Assembly: GCA_029865385.1 (NCBI GenBank)
Contig: JAOUGX010000015.1
Coordinates: forward strand, 1-56,748
Reading direction: 5' to 3'
Origin: Gammaproteobacteria bacterium
GTDB lineage: Bacteria; Pseudomonadota; Gammaproteobacteria; Steroidobacterales; Woeseiaceae
Length of the DNA stretch: 56,748 nt
The first letter of the stretch is position 1, and every line of letters starts with the position of its first letter. The notes below the pieces were generated by a model. It was given only the letters and a program-made list of their open reading frames with translations, did no database searches and was not told the origin of the DNA. Below are positions 24,993 through 33,319 of the stretch, piece by piece. A program made the position numbers and the translations under genes.

Positions 24993-25454
24993 GTGAGCGA
25001 AACCTTTCAGTTTAGCGAACGCGAGGCCCGTCGCATGCGACGCGGCGTATTCCTTTTTCCGCTACTCATACTGTCATTCGCAGCCATTCTTGGATCGGAC
25101 TCGGGAAAGTCGCAGCCGGCGCATTTCCTTATCGTCTTTGCGCTTGGTGTGATTGTCAGCGGAGTCATCGTTGGCGTCGGCTGGACGGGCATTCAGGCTC
25201 AGATCCGGCGTGCGAGAGACACCGTCCTGACCGTTACGCCATCGCGTCTGGCCTGGTCCGGGCCGCTCGGTCAAACGGAACTGCTTTTCGACCGCGTCGA
25301 ATCCGTAACCGTGCATCGTCGACAAAAAACGATTCACTCCGTTGAACTGAAAATGTCGGCAGGCAGGACTTGCCGGCTCGAGGGTTATGAGCGGATGGAT
25401 CGGCTCGTCGATACCTTGAAAAAGCATTTACCGGACAATTTGTTCGGTGGTTGA
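24993..25454 (+). CDS. Two-helix membrane protein with PH-like tail, unknown function
   Basis: 153 residues from a GTG at 24993. Residues about 18-35 and 43-66 are hydrophobic helices; the rest (about 75-150) looks like a small beta-rich, bacterial PH/DUF304-like cytoplasmic domain (TVTPSRLAWSGPLGQTELLFDRVESVTVHR). It begins six bases after the racemase-like gene and is probably co-transcribed. The PH-like reading is a fold guess from strand pattern. Confidence 0.6.
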   Translation: MSETFQFSEREARRMRRGVFLFPLLILSFAAILGSDSGKSQPAHFLIVFALGVIVSGVIVGVGWTGIQAQIRRARDTVLTVTPSRLAWSGPLGQTELLFDRVESVTVHRRQKTIHSVELKMSAGRTCRLEGYERMDRLVDTLKKHLPDNLFGG

Positions 25455-25496
25455 CGGCCGCTAACCGAAACTTGCGTCAGTTTGAGTGGATGACGA

Positions 25497-25521
25497 CGAC
25501 GTTTCCGGGTCGAAAACGTCG
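25497..25521. terminator. Possible shared terminator hairpin between convergent genes
   Basis: CGACGTTT (25497-25504) pairs with AAACGTCG (25514-25521). It sits between the convergent 24993-25454 gene and the YegP-like gene. There is no long T-run on either side, so activity is uncertain. Confidence 0.35.
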
Positions 25522-25543
25522 CCGTACAAACCATGCTCGATGA

Positions 25544-25876
25544 TCAGGTCTGGTCGTCGATCTTCGCCCCAGACGCAGCTTTGCCGACGCTCTTGATGCC
25601 GCCGTCGCAACCCGATTCGCTAGAGTAACTCTGGCTGGTACCGATGACCTGGTTATTGCTGGCAGTCAGATTGAAACTGAACTTGCCGGTGCCGGATGAC
25701 TTCTTGACGAATCGCTTGGGGTCCGTCGAATTCCTGATTACCGAATCGATTCCGTTCTTGCAACTGGTCTTCGCTTCGTATGCTTCGCTTGACAGTATGT
25801 TTTCACCGTTTGCGGCCTTCAGACGAAAACGAAACTTCCCGGCCTTGTCTTTATACAATTCGAACTTTCCTGCCAT
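25544..25876 (-). CDS. YegP-like DUF1508 protein (two tandem repeats)
   Basis: 110 residues; ATG at 25876 with GGAGCAGG upstream. Two copies of the DUF1508 unit: FELYKDKAGKFRFRLKAANGENILSSEAY (shown in part: KFRFRLKAANGENIL) and GKFSFNLTASNNQVIGTSQSY. Each is followed by a helix with a conserved C..GI.SV pattern (CKNGIDSVIRN, CDGGIKSVGKA). YegP-type proteins are small dimeric folds of uncertain role, often linked to stress. It lies 26 bases downstream of the dodecin gene. Confidence 0.92.
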   Translation of the reverse strand: MAGKFELYKDKAGKFRFRLKAANGENILSSEAYEAKTSCKNGIDSVIRNSTDPKRFVKKSSGTGKFSFNLTASNNQVIGTSQSYSSESGCDGGIKSVGKAASGAKIDDQT

Positions 25877-25902
25877 TACCTGCTCCTTTGATGGTTGATA
25901 AT

Positions 25903-26106
25903 TCAGTCTTTGATTATGAAAGTGACTTTCATCGTCACCCGGTATTCCTTGATTTCACCTTTCGAAACAACGACTTTTTGCTCCTTGACCCAGGCCCCCT
26001 CGACGTTGTCGACAGTCTTGGCAAATCGCTTGATGCCCTGGTTGACTGCATCCTCGAAACTCTTCTTCGACGTTGCGCTGATTTCAGAAACTTTGGCTAC
26101 ACCCAC
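25903..26106 (-). CDS. Dodecin, flavin-storage protein
   Basis: 67 residues. I choose the GTG at 26106, eight bases after GGGAG, giving MGVAKVSEISATSKKS; this is the normal dodecin length. Family pattern: SATSKKSFEDAVNQGI, then VEGAWVKEQKVVVSKGEIKEYRVTMKVTF, with the tryptophan (W38 or near) that stacks on the flavin rings. Dodecins form hollow 12-mers that bind and protect riboflavin or FMN. Same strand as, and just upstream of, the YegP-like gene. Confidence 0.93.
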   Translation of the reverse strand: MGVAKVSEISATSKKSFEDAVNQGIKRFAKTVDNVEGAWVKEQKVVVSKGEIKEYRVTMKVTFIIKD

Positions 26107-26364
26107 AATTGTTACTCCCGTTCCGCTTGAATTTAGCAGGACAGTAGAACGGATGAGCGGGGAAAAGTCCAACGACGGACGGATATCGTCGCCTGGTAAT
26201 ATTTTCCGACTGCGCAATTCAGCGCAGTGCGGCGGTAAAGTGCAGCTTATACCCGACTAGCGTGCGAAATCTGTTCGCAAGAGTTCACAAGTACCACGGG
26301 CGCCAACCGCGCCCTGAAAATTATGCCGCGCCATTTCGCTTTGGCATCGGCAACTGCTTGGATT

Positions 26365-27711
26365 TCAGTCCTGCTGGCCCGGGCTTGTATCGTTCAGCCG
26401 CGCTTCCAGCCGGTCGATTCTTTTCTGCTGCTGTTGCACGACACTGGTTAACACCGCGACGATATCCATGGCACTGAGCCCGGTTCTGTCGCTCGTGGCT
26501 ACCAGTTCCGGCACATCTTCGGCGATAAAGCCGACGTACTGCTCGGTGTCGTCAACAGTGTAGTTGAACAGGACCGGCTGCAGCGCTGCCAGCGCCGCCA
26601 GCGCTTCATCCGGCGCCAGCTCCTGCACGTTTTCCTTTTTTTCCCTGGACGAACTATTGGTCCAGACGCCGCCTGCCGTGACGTGCGCGCCGCTGCTCAT
26701 CTCGATAGGGTGCGATGGGCGATTAACACCGAATCCTGCGTTGCCTTCTCGCGTAATTGTAATTCTGTCGACCGAACCGGCACCTATGGTCAGCGTGTTG
26801 GCGCGATTATGCATGATGTAACCGGAGTCGCCGGAGGACTGGCTGATGATAAGACCCGCAACATTGCTGTTCTGTTCGTAAATCTGGATATTGCCGTTGA
26901 CTTCGAGACGCTGCTTCGGATCGTTTGTGCCTATACCGACGTTTCTGCCGTTGTCGAAAATCTGCGAGTTCGCAAGCTCGGTTGGCGCGATGAAGCGGGC
27001 CAGGTAGTCGACGGATCCTTCGACGTTGGTCTCTGCCGATGGTGCGGCATATGACTGCACTACGGGCGGGACTTCAACCTCGGCGACCGGTAGCGACGCC
27101 ACTACAATTGGCTCCTCGACCACTGCTTCAGGCTCGGAGGCATCGTCAGCGCTTTGAGAATCAACGGTAGCAGGTCCTGATGCGGCCTCAATTTCGACTT
27201 TGTCTTTAGACGCCGCCGCAGCCTCGACTGCGGCATCCTCTGCCGCCTCTGTTTCGGTTGCTGTTGCGACTTCGGCTTCGGCTTCGGCTTCGGCTTCGGC
27301 AATCGACGACAATGCCTCCGGCGGCATTGCTTCGACGTCCTTTTCCACGGCTGCAGGCTGCGGCTCCGGGGACAGCTTTTGATCAGGATCCGGCTCCGCT
27401 GTTGATACCGCATTCACATCGGCGATGACTATGGCTTCTTCGTCGTCGACCAGCAGAGACCATTCGGCGCTGACGTAACCGGTGCCGCCCCCTTCGAGCG
27501 CCACTTCGTGCCAGCCATTGACCGATCGCAGGTACGCGAGGCGGCTACCCTGCAGCAAACGCCCGACCACTTCGGAGCCGGCATCCGGCGCAAAGCGAAT
27601 ATTGACGAACGTATCGACCGACTCGATAGGTACAACATCGCTTGCAGACGCCTGGTTTGCTGACGCTGTCGCCAGCAACAGGACCAGGATCATTCTCGAT
27701 AGCGTATTCAT
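26365..27711 (-). CDS. Secreted SH3-domain protein with C-terminal S74 intramolecular chaperone domain
   Basis: 448 residues from the ATG at 27711. Signal peptide (residues 1-24, ending ASA), then a bacterial SH3 domain (about 26-85: VNIRFAPDAGSEVVGRLLQGSRL, part shown as VNIRFAPDAG). A long Ala/Glu-rich linker follows (about 100-210). Next comes a tail-fibre-like segment (NVGIGTNDPKQRLEVNGNI). The C-terminal S74 domain begins at NSSSREKKENVQELAP, the Ser/Lys self-cleavage motif, and ends in a coiled coil (VVQQQQKRIDRLEARL). S74 domains trimerise phage tail fibres and then cut themselves off. No other phage gene is near, so this is probably a host surface or periplasmic trimer. Confidence 0.82.
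   Translation of the reverse strand: MNTLSRMILVLLLATASANQASASDVVPIESVDTFVNIRFAPDAGSEVVGRLLQGSRLAYLRSVNGWHEVALEGGGTGYVSAEWSLLVDDEEAIVIADVNAVSTAEPDPDQKLSPEPQPAAVEKDVEAMPPEALSSIAEAEAEAEAEVATATETEAAEDAAVEAAAASKDKVEIEAASGPATVDSQSADDASEPEAVVEEPIVVASLPVAEVEVPPVVQSYAAPSAETNVEGSVDYLARFIAPTELANSQIFDNGRNVGIGTNDPKQRLEVNGNIQIYEQNSNVAGLIISQSSGDSGYIMHNRANTLTIGAGSVDRITITREGNAGFGVNRPSHPIEMSSGAHVTAGGVWTNSSSREKKENVQELAPDEALAALAALQPVLFNYTVDDTEQYVGFIAEDVPELVATSDRTGLSAMDIVAVLTSVVQQQQKRIDRLEARLNDTSPGQQD
27271..27300. repeat. Five perfect copies of a 6-bp repeat (TTCGGC)
   Basis: Codes for the Ala-Glu dipeptide run in the linker of the SH3/S74 protein. Slippage by whole units would change linker length without breaking the frame. 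Confidence 0.9.
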
Positions 27712-27863
27712 GGCAGGCTCCGCGAAAGTGGGCGCATTGCAGCTTGTATGCCACATCCGCACTGGCGAAAAGGTGACGTAGTTCTATCAGTATGGAATCG
27801 CCGGTGTAATGTCAGCGTTTTGCGACAGCCAAAACCGAACGTCGCCCGATCAGGGCCCCGAGA

Positions 27864-28955
27864 TTATCGCACGGGCGGCAACGACCAACGCCGGCTTGTA
27901 AGGTAGGTCGCAAAGCTGGCCAGCCAGTGGCTTCCCTCATAGTGTTCGCTGCTCACCGAAGACAATCCTGCTTCGCCGTGCGCGTCGGCCGCCGCCAGCA
28001 GTGATTGGCGCCGTTGGTCGGATTCAGGCAGGTTTTCGGCTATAGCCCGCAGATTCCAGGCCCGCGACAGATTGACGCCATCGAGATGTACGAGTTTTCC
28101 GTCCGTCGGGTCGAGCACGATACCGGGCGACAACCAGTCCGCTGAACCATCTGTCGGAATACCGGGCAGGAAGTCGCCAAGCCAGCGTGAAAAAGCCTCC
28201 CGCGCCATGACACGGCGCATCAGGTCGGCCTCCATCAGGCACGGCGAGAGAAAGTCCTCACCTGACGGCTCGTAACTCAAAGGACAGGCCCGGTCGTCGA
28301 GATGAAACGTACGAATTTTTGCCTGCAGCATTTCCTCGAGCTCACGATGCCCGGCGGTGCGGGCCCAATCGAGCACAAGCGCAAATGCGAATGCTGTCTG
28401 GTTGTGCGTGCCCAGCCGAATCGGATACGCAAGCTTCGGAAGCCAGGACAGGTACTGGTCAACGGCCGCCTGTTCAAGGGGAGCCAGGACCGCGAGCCAG
28501 CGTTTTGCATCAGCATCGTCCCACTCGCGAAGCTCCGCTGTCAGTTGCAGAAGCCAGGCGGTACCGTACGGTCGTTCGAAGGTCTTGTCTCCTCTGAGGT
28601 AGAGAACTTCCTGCTCGACACCCCGAGCCGTGAAACTCGTGTGCAGTGCAGCGCGCGATGCTTCAGCAAGAGCTGACTCAGGGCTCAAACGCAACAGGCG
28701 CAACAACAACCAGTGTCCGTGAACCGATGAGTGCCAGTCGAAACAACCGTAGAAAACCGGGTGCAGTATCCGGGGCACGGCGGAATCTGCGTCTTCATTC
28801 AGCACGTGAGAGATCTTGTTGGGATATTCGCGGTGCACGCAATCCAGCGCGAGTTGCATGAATCGATCCGATTCCTGATTTGCGCCGGTTGAAGGTGTAA
28901 GACAAAGCATTCCAAACACGAGAAGCGCGCGGCTCATTCCAATTCCCGTTTTCAT
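27864..28955 (-). CDS. Secreted DUF2891 protein
   Basis: 363 residues. The start is the ATG at 28955, which overlaps the flavoprotein stop as ATGA; a second in-frame ATG is six codons on. Signal peptide up to about residue 25 (STGANQ). DUF2891 is recognised by HPVFYGCFDWHSSVHGHW (residues about 65-82) and SEHYEGSHWLASFATYLT at the C-terminus. The many helices suggest an alpha/alpha barrel, the fold of several glycan-active enzymes. Function unknown. Its coupling to a lipid-type methyltransferase and reductase is unusual. Confidence 0.87.
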   Translation of the reverse strand: MKTGIGMSRALLVFGMLCLTPSTGANQESDRFMQLALDCVHREYPNKISHVLNEDADSAVPRILHPVFYGCFDWHSSVHGHWLLLRLLRLSPESALAEASRAALHTSFTARGVEQEVLYLRGDKTFERPYGTAWLLQLTAELREWDDADAKRWLAVLAPLEQAAVDQYLSWLPKLAYPIRLGTHNQTAFAFALVLDWARTAGHRELEEMLQAKIRTFHLDDRACPLSYEPSGEDFLSPCLMEADLMRRVMAREAFSRWLGDFLPGIPTDGSADWLSPGIVLDPTDGKLVHLDGVNLSRAWNLRAIAENLPESDQRRQSLLAAADAHGEAGLSSVSSEHYEGSHWLASFATYLTSRRWSLPPVR

Positions 28956-29935
28956 GAATTCAGTCGCGCTCCTGCGAAGCTTCGCTCGAGCCACTTGCTT
29001 ACGATGCTTTGGCCACTGTATCCCATGAGGGCACTTAGTGAGTATTCCGAGTCGTCTGCAATCGATTTCGCGGCGAGCTTTCCGCTTCGTATGGCCGGAC
29101 CTATGCCTTCACACATGTCACGGGTGGCAAGACCTGCCGAGTCCCCGACTATGAACGCGTTGCCAATCCGCACGGTGTCGACGTTGCCGCGAAGATAGTA
29201 GCTGTAGCCTTTGGGGTCGAGTGCCGTGTCATCGATAAAATCCCGGCGACGCAGGTACTCGACGAACGAGTTCCAATAGGCTTGCAAATGTTTATCGCCC
29301 TCTTTCAGTCGAACGGCCATGCCACCGAGTCCGACATTCAGGTAACCGTCTTCCTTCGGTACGTACCACGCATAACCCGGCAACCCGCTTTTGAAGAACC
29401 AGAGATGGCAGTCGGCGGTTTTCCATTGAAACGGATACTCCTGCTCCAGCGTCGCAGTCTGCAAATCCCTGTTTCGTGGATTTACCTCGTGGAAGAAAGT
29501 CTTGTAAACCGGGCAAGCAGTGCCGGCAGCCCCGACGACGTAGCGGCAGCGGAATGCACCGTCGATAACATAGTCGACACCATCCCTTTCGATATTGCGA
29601 ACTTTGTGCTGCGCGACTTCTGCGCCGGACCGGCGCAGCAGGAAATCGTCGAACTCGTAGCGACGAATCGAATGTTGCGTTGACGAATGGCTCAGTTTCA
29701 GCCATTTCCAGTGCAATTGCAGTTTGTCGAAAGTCATGAAACGGTGCGGGTAGTCGTCCTCGGTAAGGTCCAGATCTGCCAAGGCCTCCGGCGTCACCCA
29801 GCCGGCACACAGTTTGGTACGAGGAAAGCGCTCACGGTCCAGCACGACGACATCGAATCCCGAGGCCACGAGATCTCTCGCACAGCTGGATCCGGCGGGC
29901 CCGCCGCCGACGATCACGACATCAGCGACACGCAT
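28952..29935 (-). CDS. FAD-dependent oxidoreductase, geranylgeranyl reductase family
   Basis: 327 residues. FAD-binding GxGxxG at the N-terminus (VIVGGGPAGSSCARDLVASGFDVVVLD, given in part: GGGPAGSSCARDL), the LCAGWVTPEAL patch, and the family's second dinucleotide motif VGDSAGLATRDMCEGIGPAIRSGKLA near residues 260-285. Members reduce isoprenoid double bonds or act as halogenase-like oxidases. Its start lies two bases after the stop of the cyclopropane-synthase-like gene and its stop overlaps DUF2891, so the three form a tight operon. A role in saturating a lipid made by its neighbour is inference. Confidence 0.88.
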   Translation of the reverse strand: MRVADVVIVGGGPAGSSCARDLVASGFDVVVLDRERFPRTKLCAGWVTPEALADLDLTEDDYPHRFMTFDKLQLHWKWLKLSHSSTQHSIRRYEFDDFLLRRSGAEVAQHKVRNIERDGVDYVIDGAFRCRYVVGAAGTACPVYKTFFHEVNPRNRDLQTATLEQEYPFQWKTADCHLWFFKSGLPGYAWYVPKEDGYLNVGLGGMAVRLKEGDKHLQAYWNSFVEYLRRRDFIDDTALDPKGYSYYLRGNVDTVRIGNAFIVGDSAGLATRDMCEGIGPAIRSGKLAAKSIADDSEYSLSALMGYSGQSIVSKWLERSFAGARLNS

Positions 29936-29937
29936 CG

Positions 29938-31182
29938 TTACCGGCCCGGGGTTTCGGATTCGCCGTACTGGTACTTGCGCGTCCAGGGAACGCTGTTATT
30001 TCCAGGCGGTGCTATCAGCACCTGGTAAAGCTGCAAGGTGCCTGTGTGAAACCCGGCGGACGAACCGGCCAGGTACAGTCGCCAGGCCCGCGCGAACTCC
30101 TCGCTGTACATCGCGGACACCTCGTCCTTGACCCGTTCGAAATTCGCCAGCCAAGCACGGCAGGTGCGCGCATAGTGCAGCCGAAGGTTTTCGATATCGA
30201 GAATCGAAAATTCGAAGGGTTCGAAAATTTCGGACATCTCGCTGAGACTCGGGATGTGCCCCCCCGGAAATATATGCCGGGCAATCCATGCGTCGACGGG
30301 AGCCGGACGACTGCGCCCGATGCTGTGTATCAGGCCGATGCCTCCCGGTTTCAGGCAATTTCGGATCAACTTCCCCAGATTCCGGTAATGCTTTCGTCCG
30401 ACATGTTCGAGCATGCCGATCGAGACGAATGCATCGCAGCGGCCAGTGATATTGCGGTAGTCGTCCTTGACGAATGTCAGGCGGGAACTGTCGAGGCCGA
30501 GCCTCGCGGCTTCCTCCCTGGCGAAGCTTACCTGCTCGATGGAATTGTTGTACGCCTTAACCCGCACGCCATAGTGCTGAACCATATGCAATGCGAGCGA
30601 ACCCCATCCGCAACCGGCTTCGATGACTTCCTGGCCGGGCCGCAACCGGAGTTTTCGGCACACGTGGTCGAGTTTGGCAAGCTGCGCCTGTTCCAGCGTG
30701 GCATCAGCGTGCTCGTAATAAGCGCAGGTGTACACCATGCGCGGGTCGAGCCAGAGTCGGTAGAATTCGTTGCCGAGATCGTAGTGGTGTTGCACGTTCT
30801 GCTGCGAGCGCGAAAGCGTATTGCCACGCACCGATGCAAGCAGCGAGTGAATCTTCTGCAAATTATACCGGCCACGGTATTTTTCAGTTATCGCTCGTGT
30901 GATTTCATCCGCGAAGGCGACGAAATCACCGTGTACTTCGATCATGCCTTTCGAATAACACTCGCCGAATCCTACCGATGTCGACATGATTAACTCGGGA
31001 ATTACGCGCCTGTCACGGAACTCGAGGCAAGCGACCGGCCTGCCATCTGCGAGGCAGAACTCCTCGCCATTCCACATCCGGACCAGCACCCGGGGATTGC
31101 CGACCCGCATCATGATCCAGCGGACGACCCTGCTTTCCAGCGCATTGCCGGAGACCTGTTGCCTGGTATCGATATCCATCAT
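29938..31182 (-). CDS. Cyclopropane-fatty-acyl-phospholipid synthase family methyltransferase
   Basis: 414 residues; ATG at 31182 (another at 31179) with GAGGTG upstream. An N-terminal lipid-binding region, then the SAM-binding motif VIEAGCGWGSLALHM. Residues matching the E. coli enzyme's bicarbonate site are all present: Cys in YTCAYY, Glu in GMLEHVG, His and Ile in IHSIGR, Tyr in LHYARTC. It adds a methylene or methyl group across acyl double bonds in membrane phospholipids. The AYNNSIEQVSFAREEA helix departs from the usual synthase form, so a methyl transfer variant is possible. Confidence 0.88.
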   Translation of the reverse strand: MMDIDTRQQVSGNALESRVVRWIMMRVGNPRVLVRMWNGEEFCLADGRPVACLEFRDRRVIPELIMSTSVGFGECYSKGMIEVHGDFVAFADEITRAITEKYRGRYNLQKIHSLLASVRGNTLSRSQQNVQHHYDLGNEFYRLWLDPRMVYTCAYYEHADATLEQAQLAKLDHVCRKLRLRPGQEVIEAGCGWGSLALHMVQHYGVRVKAYNNSIEQVSFAREEAARLGLDSSRLTFVKDDYRNITGRCDAFVSIGMLEHVGRKHYRNLGKLIRNCLKPGGIGLIHSIGRSRPAPVDAWIARHIFPGGHIPSLSEMSEIFEPFEFSILDIENLRLHYARTCRAWLANFERVKDEVSAMYSEEFARAWRLYLAGSSAGFHTGTLQLYQVLIAPPGNNSVPWTRKYQYGESETPGR

Positions 31183-31323
31183 CAACACCTCTGTTTTGTG
31201 ACCTGGAATCAAATCGAGGCTATGCTGCCTCTTCATCATCTAACGCCCGGCGACCGAGCAATTGCCAATCGAGCGGTTGCACGGCGGCTCAATATTAGCA
31301 AAACCCGCCGTGCGATCCGATAT

Positions 31324-32187
31324 TTAAGTGTGCAGCATCAAGACCGGGATATTGGCTTCGAACAACATGAAATTCGAGGTACCGCCAAAAGCAACTTCGC
31401 GCCAGCGACTGCGACTGTAAGCCCCCATCACGATCAGATCTGAACCGGTATCACGGTAAACCGTGGTCAGCTCGGCATCGACGTTTTTTCCGCGTGTCGA
31501 TTCGACGCCGGCCTTGACGCCCCATGCGCCGAGGTAACTACGAAGTTGGGCTGATTTCGGACCGAGGCGATTTTCCGGGCCGCAGCTGACGACCGTGACC
31601 TGGGCGGCTCGCTGCAGCAAAGGTATCGCGGCGACGATTGCATGCATCGCGTGAGCACTCTGATTCCACGCGATGCAGATCTTTTCGCCGGCCGTCTTGT
31701 GCCCGCTCTGCGGCAGAATCAGCACCGGACGCGATGATTCCATCAGCGCAGACAGCATGAACATCGTGGCCAGCTTGTTTTTCCTGGTTTTCGGCCTGGA
31801 CACGATCAGCAAATCGGAGACCGGTCCGGAAATACGCATCAACTTGTCCGGTGAGCCTACTTTTTCCTGCCACACCGCTACCGGCCCGGACTTGACACTC
31901 TTGCTCAGCTGGAAACCAGAAGCCTCCGCCATTGTTTCGTAAAGCGCGCGTGCCGCCTTGGAAGATTTCGCACTTGTCTTCTTCTGCCATGCGGAGTGCA
32001 AAGTCCGATTGCCGTTTCCCAGGATTTCGTAAGGGAAATAAGAAGACAGAGAAATCTCGGAGTAACTGTGTGGCCTCATATGGCAGCCGACGACACTTGC
32101 CTCGAGTTTCCGCGCCAGTTCGAAGGCAGAATGCAAAGCCTTGGCACACTCCGGTCGATCGGCAACGGGCACGAAAATTATCTTCAC
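31324..32187 (-). CDS. Universal stress protein (tandem UspA-type)
   Basis: 287 residues from a GTG at 32187, GAGG upstream. Two UspA-like halves. The first (MKIIFVPVADRPE) is degenerate. The second keeps the nucleotide-binding end GAYSRSRWREVAFGGTSNFML, a GxxxxRxxxxxxxGGTS form of the ATP-loop, then the PVLML strand. Binds ATP in many relatives and is induced by stress or growth arrest. It starts 12 bases after the metallo-hydrolase stop, and a 141-base gap separates it from the methyltransferase. Confidence 0.88.
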   Translation of the reverse strand: MKIIFVPVADRPECAKALHSAFELARKLEASVVGCHMRPHSYSEISLSSYFPYEILGNGNRTLHSAWQKKTSAKSSKAARALYETMAEASGFQLSKSVKSGPVAVWQEKVGSPDKLMRISGPVSDLLIVSRPKTRKNKLATMFMLSALMESSRPVLILPQSGHKTAGEKICIAWNQSAHAMHAIVAAIPLLQRAAQVTVVSCGPENRLGPKSAQLRSYLGAWGVKAGVESTRGKNVDAELTTVYRDTGSDLIVMGAYSRSRWREVAFGGTSNFMLFEANIPVLMLHT

Positions 32188-32199
32188 GATTCAACCTCG

Positions 32200-33210
32200 C
32201 TAATCCTTGGCAAGACCCGGCTCATCGGCCCGCACTATGACGGAGAACCCACCGAACTGGTATTCGTAGTTACCGTCACTGACTGCGTAATTCTTTGCTT
32301 TGCCGGCACGAATATCTGCGAATGCGTCCCCCAGTGCCGTCATGTAACTGCTGTCGACGACGGGCACGTTGTGCGAGGTGATGGCCGAGTCGATGTCACC
32401 CGCCATGCCGGCCAGTCGCGCCGCAGACCGCGCATAGTCCTCGAAACTGGATCCTGGTATGTGCGTGTATAGCGGCGCGAGATAGAAAGTATCGCCGGTA
32501 AACAACACGCGATTCTGCCTGTCGATCAGGCAAATGGAGTCTGGCGCATGTCCAGGCGTTTCGAGAATCTCCAGCCTGCGCCCGCCCAGATCGATGACGT
32601 CGCCCTCGCCAACTCTCCTGCTGATGACGAATGGCCGGCTTCTGAAGCCGGCCGCATCGAATTCCGCCGGCAGCTCCTTCCACACCCAGCCCTCGCTGAG
32701 GAACTCTGCGACCTCCTCGGTGGTACTTCCAAGCGCCCTGCTCTTCGTGTAGTCGGTATCCATCGCATAGATCGTCTTGAACTGGTGGTTGCCGCCGATA
32801 TGGTCGTAGTGCGTATGAGAGTTAAGCACGATGACCGGCAGGCTGGTTAATTGATCGACGACCCGGCGCATGTCGCCGATCCCGAGGCCGGTATCGAACA
32901 TCAGCGCCTGGTCTTTTCCGAGGATCAGGAATGAAATGACTTCCTCGAACTGGCCTGGTTCGTAGATCGCATAAATGTCGTCCGAAATGAGATAGACCTC
33001 GAACCAGCTTACGTCCTGATCGATGCGCGTAAATGCACTCCACTCGGGCCGCGGCAATGCATCCCACCAGTTGTCTTTGCCCGCGCCCCGGTTCTGCACC
33101 TGCTTGTTGTCTGCGGTCGCGACCGGCGGTGCCGCGACCTTTGTGCAGGCGGACACTGTCATCGCGCAGCAACACCACAGCAAGGAGATTAGAACCGCGT
33201 TCGGTCGCAT
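32200..33210 (-). CDS. MBL-fold metallo-hydrolase, lipoprotein
   Basis: 336 residues from the ATG at 33210 with GGCGGGG upstream. The N-terminus carries a lipobox (MTVSAC; Cys near residue 21), so it is lipid-anchored in the cell envelope. Metallo-beta-lactamase motifs: NSHTHYDHIGG (near 131), ETPGHAPDSIC (near 219), FTGDTFYL and TSHNVP near the end. Substrate not known. Head of a minus-strand run with the universal stress protein and the lipid-modifying genes; divergent from the ArsR-type regulator. Confidence 0.85.
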   Translation of the reverse strand: MRPNAVLISLLWCCCAMTVSACTKVAAPPVATADNKQVQNRGAGKDNWWDALPRPEWSAFTRIDQDVSWFEVYLISDDIYAIYEPGQFEEVISFLILGKDQALMFDTGLGIGDMRRVVDQLTSLPVIVLNSHTHYDHIGGNHQFKTIYAMDTDYTKSRALGSTTEEVAEFLSEGWVWKELPAEFDAAGFRSRPFVISRRVGEGDVIDLGGRRLEILETPGHAPDSICLIDRQNRVLFTGDTFYLAPLYTHIPGSSFEDYARSAARLAGMAGDIDSAITSHNVPVVDSSYMTALGDAFADIRAGKAKNYAVSDGNYEYQFGGFSVIVRADEPGLAKD

Positions 33211-33300
33211 GCTATTGCCCCGCCGTTGTTTGAAAAGTCCGGCAATCACTCTAGCAGATCGACTGGTCCTGCCGGCAGGCTTGACTGGGCCGGAAAAACA

Positions 33301-33318
33301 GGTAACCTATTGGTTACC
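33301..33318. promoter_or_regulatory. Perfect operator-like palindrome at the arsR-type start
   Basis: GGTAACC at 33301-33307 and GGTTACC at 33312-33318 with a TATT spacer, ending one base before the ATG at 33320. Site size and symmetry fit an ArsR dimer. Binding here would block the promoter or the translation start. Confidence 0.6.
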
Positions 33319-33319
33319 T

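Noticed and set aside
26298-26314. GGGCGC/GCGCCC hairpin as terminator downstream of the SH3/S74 gene
   Set aside because: Short stem in GC-rich DNA with no T-run in the direction needed.
26365-27711. Prophage remnant, because of the S74 tail-fibre domain
   Set aside because: No capsid, tail, integrase or lysis genes nearby; the protein has its own signal peptide and SH3 domain.
30046-30993. 315-codon plus-strand frame opposite the cyclopropane-synthase-like gene
   Set aside because: Composition of a complement frame; the minus strand holds the SAM and catalytic motifs.
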